Shown: positions 40,294-49,940 of the stretch, piece after piece
Layout of the letters: each line of letters begins with the position of its first letter
Numbering within the stretch: the first letter of the stretch is position 1
Assembly (NCBI GenBank): GCA_020631735.1
Contig: CM036160.1
Span: 113,628,680 to 113,692,679, forward strand
Length of the DNA stretch: 64,000 bases
Source: Saccharum officinarum
Taxonomy: Eukaryota; Streptophyta; Magnoliopsida; Poales; Poaceae
Direction of reading: 5' to 3'
Program-made: the position numbers and the translations under genes
The notes under the pieces: model-generated
What the model was told of the DNA's origin: nothing
The model's input: only the letters and a program-made list of their open reading frames with translations
Databases searched by the model: none

Positions 40294-40993
40294 GCCAGAT
40301 CTGGGCGCAAAGGCCCATGTAATAAGTTAATATTTTGGATTTTGGTCGTGGTGGCCTTGGAGGCCCTCGAAACATAAACCAGTTCGTGGTTATTTCAGTT
40401 TTATCCGAGCTTTTCTTCCCTTTATCGTTTTGATCGTGTTCCCGCATGATTTACCTAGCACGCAATTGCGTCCTTTGGCGTAAGGGAGCGAGTGGAGGTA
40501 CCGTAGCCTCGGGGGCGTAGGTGATCTCCCGACTCGACCGCCCTCGAGCTTTAGGGTGATGTTGCGGCCTTGTAGATCGCGTGAGAACCTGATCTAAGCG
40601 ACAGGGAGTGTGTTCTTTTTTAGAGTTAGGAACCATTGTTTAGATCTCCCTAGCGTGAAGTCGCACCCCTGGAATATGTAAGGGATGAGTGGAGGTACCG
40701 TAGCCTCGGGGGCGTAGGTGACACTCCTGGCTCAAGGGCCGTTTCGAACCTTAGGGTTGCTCTTGCCACGCCGTTGATCTAAGAAGCGGTTCTTGACTTT
40801 AAAAAAGAGCGCAAGTTTTTTCGGGGACTGGGGGGTTCCCCCCCTTTGTAGCCCCGAGGGAGGGTTGATTCTAGGAGTACAGAATCGATCCTTCCTCATT
40901 GTGAAATGAAAGTTTGAACATCGCTGTATTCTTTATTTAACGAAAAAGAAATTACAGAGCCTCGAGGCTTTCTTAAGGAAAAAAGCGACGTAG
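40294..40993. repeat. Convergence zone between pol and the antisense gene, with 197-bp-spaced repeat
   Basis: This stretch carries the 3' ends of two converging transcription units. GAGTGGAGGTACCGTAGCCT begins copies at 40490 and 40687 that extend through CGGGGGCGTAGGTGA. No gene is seen. The plus strand at 40318 reads TGTAATAAGTTAAT, a possible polyadenylation context. Confidence 0.6.
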
Positions 40994-42899
40994 CTACTCA
41001 ATGTTCCAAGCGTTGGTGAAGATTTCGCCCTTCTCGTTGGATAGCTTGTAGGTGCCCGGTTTTAGTACTTCTGCGATGATGTACGGTCCTTCCCATGGTG
41101 GCGTGAGCTTATGCCGTCCCTTGGTGTTTTAGTTTCGCCGTAGCACCAGGTCGCCGACGTTGAGGTCACGCTTGCGGACGTGTCTGTCGTGGTAGCGTCG
41201 GAGTCCCTGCTGGTACCTGGCAGAGTGCAACAGAGCCACATCCCAGGCCTCCTCGAGCTGGTCGAGGGCGTCCTCTCTTGCGGCGTCGTTGTTTCTTTCG
41301 TTGTAGGCCTTCAACCTTGGGTATCCATATTCTATATCAGTTGGGAGCATTGCCTCAGACCCGTAGACTAAGAAGAACGGAGTGAACCCCGTGGCTCGAC
41401 TCGGCATTGTTCTTAAGCTCCACAGGACCGAGGGTAGCTCGGTAGCCCATCTTTTGCCATGTTTGTTTAGCTTATCAAAGATTCTGGGTTTCAGGCCTTG
41501 TAGGAGCATACCATTGGCATGTTCCACTTGGCCGTTTGTTTTTGGATGAGCCACGGCTGACCAGAGCACGCGGATGTGATGGCGGTCGCAGAAATCTAGA
41601 AACCTTTTACCAGTGAACTGGGTGCCATTGTCTGTGATGATACAGTTGGGGACCCCAAAGCGATGAATGATGTCGGTGAAGAAGAGCACAGCTTGCTCGG
41701 ACCTGATGCTGGTGATAGGGCGGGCCTCGATCCACTTGGAGAATTTGTCGACTGCGACGAGCAAGTGGGTGAAGCCGCCAGTTGTCCTTTTCAAGGGTCC
41801 GACCAGGTCGAGCCCCCAAACAGCAAATGGCCATGTGATGGGGATAGTTTGCAGGGCATGTGCCGGAAGGTGGGTTTGTCTCGCATAGTATTGACAACCC
41901 TTGCAGGAGCATACTAGCTTGACAGCGTCGGAGACCACGGTCGGCCAATAGAATCCTTGTCGAAAGGCATTCCCGACGAGGGTTCGAGGCGCTGCGTGGT
42001 GACCGCAAGCCCCCGAGTGCAGGTCGCTGAGCAGGTCCCTGCCTTGCTCATTCGTGATACAGCGTTGGAGGATGCCAGTAGGGCTGCGGCGGTACAACTC
42101 CCTACTGTCGCCAATGATCACAAAGGTTTTGGCCCGGCGAGCGATCCGTCGAGCCTCGGTTTTATCCGAGGGAAGGTCCCCTCGGATGAGGTAGTCGAGG
42201 TACGAGACGCGCCAGTCAGGCTCGAGGCCAGATGGTAGGGTCGAGCCTTCCACCTGCATGGCCTTAGCCCCGGTCGAGGGGGCTTTGGCCTTAGGTGGGG
42301 GGTCGAGTGACGTCCCGTTGACCCCTCCGTCTGGCCCAAGGTCGATGGATGGCTGCTGGAGATCTTTCGTGAAAACGTCTGGTGGAACCGTAGTTCGACT
42401 GGACGTGATTTTCGTGAGTTTGTCGGCGGCCTCGTTATACCTGCGTGTGATGTGGTTGAGCTCGAGGCCGTGAAACTTGTCCTCGAGGCGCCGTACTTCT
42501 TGGCAATAAGCTTCCATCTTGGGGTCACGGCAGCTCGAGCTCTTCATGACCTGATCGATCACGAGCTGGGAGTCGCCTCGAACGTCAAGGTGTCAGACCC
42601 CGAGCTCGATGGCGATTCTCAGCCCCGTGACGAGTGTCTCGTACTCGGCGACGTTGTTTGACGTAGGAAAATGAAGCCGGACGACGTAGCGCATGTGAAC
42701 CCCGAGGGGTGAGATGAAGAGCAAACTCATGCCTGCTCCTGTTTTCATCAACGACCCATCGAAGTACATGGTCCACAGCTCAGCCTGGAGCTGTGCGGGG
42801 TGAAGTTGGGTGTCGATCCACTCAGCCAGGAAGTCTGCTAATACCTGTGACTTTATAGCTTTGCGCGGTGCATAAGATAAGGTCTCGCCCATGAGCTCG
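40994..42899 (-). pseudogene. Tat archaeal-type RNase H and integrase
   Basis: The second RNase H starts WTMYFDGSLMKTGAG near 42735-42775 and is cut by TGA at 42593 (an Arg codon in relatives by context). The integrase runs from 42562. It has HHCC zinc-finger residues (SGACGHHAAPRT, then CSCKGCQYYARQ), a core with GLDLVGPL, ITDNGTQF and NGQVEHANG supplying the D, D, E residues, and a C-terminal DLNVGDLVLRR. TAA at 41129 interrupts the C-terminus; the frame would end at TAG 40994-40996. Two RNase H domains in this order mark the Tat clade. Confidence 0.9.
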
Positions 42900-44212
42900 A
42901 CTGCCCACTTGGCAATCCTACCCGAGGCTTCCCAGTTCTGGGCTATCTCTCCCAGGGGAAAAAAGAAACCACAGTAACCGGGTGGCCCTCGAAGTAGTGT
43001 CGGAGTTTGCGTCGCGTCAAGACAATGGCATATAGCAGTTTCTAGATTTGTGGGTATCGAACCTTAGTTTCCGAGAGCACCTCACTAATGAAATAGATCG
43101 GCCTCTGGACAAGCAAGGTATGCGCCTCCTCGGCCCGTTCAACAACCAGGACCGAACTGACTACTTGTGACGTCGCAGCGACATAAAGTAGGAGCGGTTC
43201 CCCGGGGGTCGGAGGGACGAGGATTGGTGAGTTAGAGAGTGTGGCCTTGAGTTTTGTGAGAGCCTCCTCAGCCTCGAGGGTCCAGGAAAAATGCTCCGAT
43301 TTCTTCAAGAGACGGTACAGAGGGAGCGCTTTTTCGCCGAGGCGTGAAATGAAATGGCTGAGTGTTGCTAGGCAACCCGTGACCCTCTGTACGCCCTTCA
43401 GATCTCGGATGGGGGCCATCTTAGTTATGGCAGAGATTTTTTCGGGGTTGGCCTCGATGTCGCGTTTGGACACGATGAACCCTAAAAGCATACCTCGAGG
43501 AACGCCAAAGACGCATTTCTCTGGGTTGAGCTTGATATTCTTTGCCCGGAGGCATTTAAACGCAACGTCGAGGTCGCTGACCAGATCGTCGGCTTGTTTT
43601 GTTTTGACAACGATGTCGTCGACATAAGCCTCGACGGTCGACCCGATGTGTTTCCCGAAAACGTGTTGCATGCACCGCTGGTACGTAGCCCCCGCGTTCC
43701 GGAGACCGAAGGGCATCGTAACATAGCAATACATGCCGAATGGGGTAATGAATGAAGTCGCGAGCTGGTCGGACTCCTTCATTTTGATCTGATGGTAACC
43801 GGAATAGGCGTCTAAGAACGAAAGAGTTTCACATCCCGCAGTGGAATCAACGATTTGATCAATGCGTGGCAAAGGAAAGGGAACTTTCGGACATGCTTTA
43901 TTCAAACTAGTATAGTCTACACACATCCTTCACTTCCCACTCTTTTTCTTAACTAATACAGGATTAGCTAGCCACTCAGGATGATGAACTTCCTTGATGA
44001 ATCCAGCCTCCAGTAGCTTGTGAATCTCCTCGCCGATGACCCTGCGCTTCTCCTCGTCGAAGCGGCGCAGGCGTTGCTTCACCGGTTTGGATCTGGCCCG
44101 GATCTCCAAGGCGTGCTCGGCGACTTCCCTGGGTATGCCCGGCATATCCGAGGGACTCCACGCAAAGATGTCGATGTTTGCGCGGAGAAAGTCGATGAGC
44201 ATGGCTTCCTAT
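42900..44212 (-). pseudogene. Tat reverse transcriptase and first RNase H
   Basis: Reverse transcriptase with VDYTSLNKACPK near 43885-43920, FLDAYSGYHQIKM near 43785-43825, the catalytic AYVDDIVVK near 43610-43630 and LNPEKCVFGVPRG near 43495-43535. A degenerate RNase H follows (RPIYFISEVLSE near 43065-43100). Lesions are TGA at 43930 (position of a Trp in relatives), TAG at 43042 (position of a Gln) and a one-base frameshift near 42950-42965 within a T/C run. Its job in the element is cDNA synthesis. Confidence 0.9.
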
Positions 44213-45166
44213 TTCGGATCGAGGGGTGGCGCTGATGTTCAGCGCCTTCCCGTTGGGATCAGCGGGGTCGAGCGGCACGAGCTTGACGTCCTCCGCGGGC
44301 TCGAAGCTGCCGGCATGGCGCTTTGGGTCGGGAATCTCGTTGGCGAGACCGTCGAGGTCTGCAGCCAAAGTCACCGACTCCAAAACCACCTCGCCGTGCT
44401 CGACACACTCGACGTCACACTCGTAGGCATGTTCATACGAGGGCCCCACAGTGATGACGCCGTTTGGGCCTGGCATTTTGAGCTTGAGATAGGTGTAGTT
44501 CGGCACAGCCATGAACTTGGCATAGCACGGGCGCCCGAGGATAGCGTGGTATGTTCCACAAAACCCGACCACTTCGAAGGTGAGGGTCTCCTTTCTGAAG
44601 TTGGCCGGTGTGCCAAAGCAAACAGGCAGGTCGACCCGTCCGAGGGGTTCCGCCCGTTTCCCTGGCACGACTCCGTGGAAGCCCCCGACGCTAGGCTGGA
44701 GGCGCGCTCTCTCGACCCCCAGAAGGTCGAGGGTCTGGGAGTAGATGATGTTGAGGCTGCTCCCGCCGTCCATGAGCACTTTGGTGAGGCGCGTGTTGGC
44801 GATGACGGGGTCAACAACAAGCGGGTAGATTCCTGGATTGGGGACGTAGTCAGGATGATCATCACGGTCGAAAGTGATGGCCACCGCAGACCAGTCGAGG
44901 AAACGGGGAACCGCCGTTTGTATGGAGAAAACCTCACGCCGCTCCCGCTTGCGTTGGCGAGCCGAGAGGCGGGTCGAGGGTCCTCCGTAGATCATGAAGC
45001 AGTCGTGGATCTCGGGGAATCCCTCATCCTTGTCGTCACCCTTGGGGTCTTCCTTCTTGTCAGTGCTCTTGCCGCCTGCACCCTCGAAGTACCTGCGGAG
45101 CATGTGACAATCCTCGAGGTTATGGTTAGTGGGTCCCTTGTGGTAGGGACACGGCTCTTTGAGCAT
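44213..45166 (-). pseudogene. Tat aspartic protease region
   Basis: This segment continues the gag frame. The retropepsin motif VLMDGGSSLNIIYSQTL lies near 44735-44790, with the DGGS form typical of Tat, and LGRPCYAKFMAVPNYTYLKL near 44490-44545 marks the C-terminal half. A one-base frameshift around 44215-44240 separates it from RT, and a TAG (44209-44211) follows immediately in the RT frame. It would process the polyprotein; it cannot be made as a fusion from this copy. Confidence 0.88.
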
Positions 45167-47047
45167 TTTGTCGAAGATGCCCCCACCGGGGGGGCCTCGA
45201 GGCTTCTTGCGCTCGGTAGCGGCGACAAGCTCGTCGGCCGGGGCCTCGAGCTTGCCCTGCTGGCCTTTCTTCTTCTTACGGTTGTTCCTCTTGGAGCCCC
45301 GGGTGGAGCTCGCGGGATCGTCGGCCTTCTACTTCCCTTTGTCCTGCTCACCGCCGAAGATGGCACCAAATGCCTCCTCGCCGGCGGCAAAGTTGGTGAC
45401 GATGTCCATCAATCTTTTGGCAGTGAGTGGGGTGTGACGGCCCAACTCTCGGACCAACTCCTTGCAAGTGGTGCCAGAGAGGAAAGCCATAATTACGTCG
45501 GAGTCGGTGACGTTGGGGAGCTCGGTACGTTGCCTGGAGAAGCGCCGGATGTAATCCCGGAGGGATTCACCTGGTTTCTGCTTGTAACTCCGGAGGTCCC
45601 ACGAGTTGCCGGGGCGCATGTAAGTTCCCTTGAAGTTTCCCTCGAACACCCTCACGAGATCGTCCCAGTCGTGGATCTGTTGGGGCGGGAGATCCTCGAG
45701 CCAGACTCGAGCGGTGTCGGAGAGGAACAGGGGGAGCTATCGGATGATGACCCGGTCATCGGTGGCCCTGCCCAGCTGACATGCCAAGCGGAAATCGGCG
45801 AGCCAAAGTTCAGGTTTGGTCTCGCCGTTGTACTTGGCGAGAGTCGTGGGAGGGCGAAACCGCGCCGGGAGTATGGTTTCGCGGATAGCCTTACTGAAGA
45901 CCCGAGGGCCTGGAGGCTCGGGTGAAGGGCTGCGATCCTCCGAGCTGTCGTAACGCCCGCCCCTGTGCACGTGGTAACCTCGAGCCACACCGTCACCGTG
46001 CTTACGCGTGCGGCGCTCGACGATGTTGCCACGGGTGTCTCGAGGTCCACGGTCGTGAGCGATGGGCTCAGGGGCGAGAGCCATCCGGATCCGTCGGGCA
46101 GGTTCGGGATGAACCGAGGCCTCTCTCTCCTGTCGGGAGGGCTCTGCGAGCCGCTTCGAGGCGGGCTCGCGTCGCCTCGAGGCAGAGCTCTCGGCCTGCT
46201 ACAGGGCAGCGGTCTCGAGGAGTTCTCGGATCTCATCTCGAGCCCGGTGGGTGTCGGGGTTTGACGGCTCGGGCATGTTGCGGAGGAGCATGGCGGCGGC
46301 GACGACGTTCTGGCTGGCTCGAGCGAAAACCGGGGGGTTGGCCGCCCGGTCCTCGTCGATGCGACGGTTGACGTCGCGAGCTCTCTCACGAGCTCTCCCG
46401 CCAAGTGCGCGTTCCGCACGCTCACGCTCGAGGGTTTGTTGAAGTAGATGCAGGTTTTCTCGTTTCTCATCGAGCCTCTCCTGCAACTCAAAGATTTGCT
46501 CGAGCTGCATTCCTTGATCCGCAAGGAGTTGAGCCTCGTCCCGCTCGGCAGGGAGCTCGACATGAGGGGGCGTGTGCCTTCCTTCGACCGGCCCTTCTTC
46601 CTGCGATTCCGACGTGCTTTCAACATCGACGTTGAAGCACTCGCGGGTCGGATCGTAGGTGTCATCAGCCAAGTCGGAGTTTGGAGCGCCAAAATAATAG
46701 TATGACGGGGGGACGTGTGGCCGTTGCAAATCGTTACTGGGGTTGCAACGTTGGAAAGCTGTCACACGGGGTTATGTTTCTGGTGTCTCCGTAGAGTCCA
46801 GATAATCAGAAGCCGGCGTGGACGCAACGAGGTCCAGAGTGGAGCGTAGATGGTGCCCGGGGAGTTCCTCATAAGCACTCATACAAGTGCTCACGGAAGA
46901 AGCGTACACCCGGGCAGCCGAGTCTAGCCCAAACGGGAACGGTGAAGGAGATGTTGCTGTCCACGCCGGAACGGGTGCTCCGGGCAGCGGTGTCTCACCG
47001 GACGGGGGAGCGGCGGGATTCTCCGTCAGCATGTTACTCTCAGCCAA
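45167..47047 (-). pseudogene. Tat gag, inactivated by stops
   Basis: This is the structural capsid protein of the Tat element. The reading frame starts at 47047 (MAESNMLTENPAAPP) and stays in one frame through the protease, but it is broken by stops at 46772 (TAA), 46199 (TAG), 45737 (TAG) and 45329 (TAG). An N-terminal coiled coil (LEQIFELQERLDEKRE, near 46510) precedes the retrotransposon gag domain (LWLADFRLACQLG near 45790, then SYKQKPGESLRDYIRRFS near 45570). After it come a Lys-rich linker and a zinc-finger-like segment, CPYHKGPTNHNLEDCHML (about 45100-45155). All four stops could derive from glutamine codons by C-to-T change. No frameshift is seen in this part. Confidence 0.9.
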
Positions 47048-47406
47048 GCTTATCCTCCCTAGACCTTCAACGAGGAAATCTGGGTCGGCGTCCGGCTGGG
47101 GGGTGCCGGACCGGGGAATCCCATCACCCTCCGCGAGGTGAAGACGGTGGTTGCGCCGGGCTCGTCGTCGTCGGGTGGCTCGCGCCTGCCTGGAGCGATG
47201 GTACCGGCGGATTGCTCCCCCAGGCTAGGAGAGCTCGTAATCCTCGTCGGTTGGGTGCCTGGGTGGGAGTAGGACCATATCGTAGCCATAGCCAAGCGAC
47301 ATGAACTCCAAACTCCCAAACCAGATCACCGTGGCCAACGGGATAGGGCGATCGGGGTCAGCCATCCAGGAAAAAAGGCGGGAAAGCGACGTTGGCACGC
47401 AGCGAT

Positions 47407-47424
47407 CCCCTACCTGGCGCGCCA
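47407..47424 (-). other. Primer-binding site, tRNA-Arg(CCU)
   Basis: Two bases inside the 5' LTR the minus strand reads TGGCGCGCCAGGTAGGGG, complementary to the 3' end of plant tRNA-Arg(CCU). This PBS type is common in Tat elements. Confidence 0.8.
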
Positions 47425-47426
47425 AC

Positions 47427-48509
47427 TGTCGGTGTTCGGACCCGAGGGGGTCCTAAACCAACGAGTAAATGTTGTGTGTCCCTTTCCTGGACGGTGATGC
47501 AAGGAGAACACACGGGGGTTTATCCTGGTTCGGGCAAGAGAAGGCCCTACGTCCAGCGGGGGGGGAGAGATTTGTATTTCCTTGCACCGAGGTGCTTGTG
47601 TAGGGGTTACAAGCTTGCGAGAGAGGGTGGTGAGCCCAGGTCTCAAAAGGAGAAAAAGAAATACAAGATGATTGCTTGAGATGTTGATCTCTATCTTGTA
47701 TATGGCTTGTCGTCAGTTGTTCCCCTCCCCCGTTGTAGAGCCCCAGCCTGCCCTTTTATAAGACGAGAGGGGGGCCAAGACGAAGGGGAGCTTGAGGTGA
47801 TGTTTTGTCGATCCCTGTTGAGGTGGTTGTAGCGACGTGTGCTAGAGATGGAGAGCCATCCCTGGACACCATGGCGACGTAAAGGACGAGACGCTGAAAT
47901 GACCCGGAACGCCGCGCCATGCCGTCCTCCCTTTCCTGTTGAGTCGCGCTGGGCGTCGAGGCCTGGTCGAGGCTGGGTCGAGGGCGAACGGATAAGTCCG
48001 AATCCCTGGGATCGCGGTGTACGGGCTTTGTCGTATCCTCCCTCGAGGGTAACTAATGACGCACAGTGCACGGTAAGGTGGGTACAGTGACAGTTTTCAC
48101 CTCCCATCACGGAATGGGCGGTAAAACAGTGAAGACTGATACTGGCATTGTTCCCACATCGACCATACTCGCAGCCATACCGGTAGGTGGTAGCAGGTAA
48201 TTGCATTAAATGCCAAGGCTTTTGTCCCGGGGTAGGTAAAGAGGGGGTCGAGCGCCTCGACCCGGGCTTACGCGAGTCGGAGTGCGGTCGAGGCGTTTTG
48301 TCGTGCGGGACGGGGCGCGGTCGAGGCCTCCCGTCGAGGGGGCCTCGTACGAGTCGGAGATGGGATGCGGTCGAGGCGTTCCGTCGAGCCGGCCTCGTAC
48401 GAGGCGGATCTGATGCGCGTTTTGAAGTGGACTGTGTTTTGCCGTGGCTTAGTCGTTTTGATTTTTATTATCGTTAAATGTGGGTAACCCTGTACTATTG
48501 GTACCGACA
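47427..48509 (-). repeat. Tat 5' LTR
   Basis: Intact LTR of 1,083 bp with TGTCGG and CCGACA ends. The promoter TATAAAA is on the minus strand (plus TTTTATA at 47754-47760). Imperfect GGTCGAGGCGTT units occur at 48260-48410. Confidence 0.95.
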
Positions 48510-48618
48510 AATACCATCTTAGAGGCACTTTTAACACAAATCTATCGATGTAAGTTTTATTACGCTCTAAACTAATTTCCTTTGGTCTAATATGATTACC
48601 ACTTTTGGACGGAGGGAG

Positions 48619-49619
48619 TACCTCCCAAGAGCGACGCTATCTTGACACAAAATCTTCCCCAGTCCGTTTATCTGTTTCTTCACATCCACGTCAGGGAATA
48701 TAACGCAAGTTGGATGAGTACGACCTACGCCGTACCTGGCCAGTCTTCTATGCACAAACAAGAAAACGTTTTAAACGTACAGAAAATTCCAACGGAGGAC
48801 GAGCTGCAAAGATGCCTGCACCACTACATATATTCATATGGCTGCCAATGCTCTGTCTCTAGCTCATCCCATTCCCATGGCTTATTCATTTATTTATTTT
48901 TATTTATATAAGGGTGCCGACGTGCCGTAGAGTATGTCTTTGGACGATCCGGGTTGAAGGAAAGGGACAAATTGTTAGTAAGTAAGCAGGGCAGGAATTG
49001 GCAGCGGATTTCGGATGAGATTTGCAGCTGGACCTCGGGTGATCTCTGTCCACCGATCTGCTTCGCGAATCAGGATAGCTACGCGACACTGCTGCGATGG
49101 AATCATTGAGGGCTTCAGATGAGCGGCGGCGCTCGAGAAAGCAGAACCATGTGCAGGTTACGAGTCACACAGCTTAAGAACAAGGATAACTCTTTTTCAC
49201 AAACTTAAGTCGACTTGCTTTGCTTGTCTACTTTGCTGAAAAGACAAGCTAAAAAGTATTATTCACTAATTTACTATAAGAAAAAATATTATTTTTTCGC
49301 TAAAAAAGCATGGCTCATAACACAAAGGAACAGGGCTGCACCAATCTTCAGCTCAAGCGAGTCACAACTTCAGAACAAAGGATTTCCCTTTTCAGAAATC
49401 GCATATACGACGCACGTTCAACTTGAGCAGTTGAGCATTGGATTTGCCTCCAATGCAAAATTGGCGTGAAACCCGTGTCACACACTTGATACATGCCGAT
49501 GACATGTTTGGAACATAAGAAAAATTTCCTGTCCCTGCGTTCTCCTATAAAGTTGAACCATTTTTTGTTTCTTCCTATGAAATTGAACTGCTTTTTTAAA
49601 ACTCCTACGCTTGTCAGGG
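48619..49619. other. Spacer between the Stowaway-like element and the L1
   Basis: No gene recognised; open frames up to 93 codons without domains. The last 100 bp contain CCTATAAAGTTGAAC and CCTATGAAATTGAAC, near-repeats 35 bp apart that belong to the sequence the L1 entered. Confidence 0.5.
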
Positions 49620-49940
49620 GTGAAGACACGGTGCGAACAGGCGACTCCGTGGCGACTCCGGGCCGCCTAGCGCCGCCGCCGGCGTTGGGCCTCTCCCAGC
49701 TCCTCCAAGCTTAGATCCGGCCGCGCCCCGGCTTCCTTGCCCGCCCCTCCACCCCCCCTCCCTCGCCCCCCTCCCGGGCTGCCCGCCGGCCGCGGGTAAC
49801 CTGCGCCGCCGCCGGAGACTCCTTGCGCCGCCGCCGGACATGAGCCTCTCTGCGCCCTTCCCTGGTTAGATCCGGCCAGGTTACAGCTCCTCCACCTCCC
49901 CTCCCCCCTCCCCAGGTCTCGGTTGTGCTCTTCCGCCACC

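Larger units (their letters stand above)
26173..48509 (-). mobile_element. Tat-lineage (Grande/RIRE2-like) Ty3/gypsy retrotransposon, interrupted
   Basis: Minus-strand element flanked by perfect AATAC duplications (26168-26172 and 48510-48514). The 5' LTR is 47427-48509; the 3' LTR is 26173-27233 plus 35148-35168, split by an Athila element. Without the insert it is about 14.4 kb. The primer-binding site is minus-strand TGGCGCGCCAGGTAGGGG (47424-47407), matching the 3' end of tRNA-Arg(CCU). The order gag, protease, RT, RNase H, archaeal-type RNase H, integrase, then an antisense spliced gene is diagnostic for the Tat clade. By eye the LTRs differ at about 17 sites plus a one-base indel in 1,083 bp, which suggests an insertion under about a million years ago. 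The left LTR starts TT instead of TG. gag-pol is inactivated by stops and two frameshifts. Confidence 0.93.
25352..48618. mobile_element. Stowaway-like (Tc1/mariner) element split by the Tat retrotransposon
   Basis: The left end at 25352 reads CTCCCTCGATCCAAAAATGG. The right end at 48618, reverse complemented, reads CTCCCTCCGTCCAAAAGTGG. Both are flanked by TA (25350-25351 and 48619-48620). The Tat element sits between 26173 and 48509 with duplicated AATAC, so the original element was about 925 bp: 821 bp left arm and 104 bp right arm. This is longer than most Stowaway MITEs. The left arm contains a GC-rich block (25431-25724) with an open frame of 97 codons and no recognised domain. Confidence 0.6.

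Noticed and set aside
44036..45925. A 629-codon open frame on the plus strand opposite gag and protease
   Set aside because: It lies wholly antisense to recognisable retrotransposon coding sequence, has no domain and no codon pattern of its own. Long antisense frames are expected in this GC-rich, stop-poor context.
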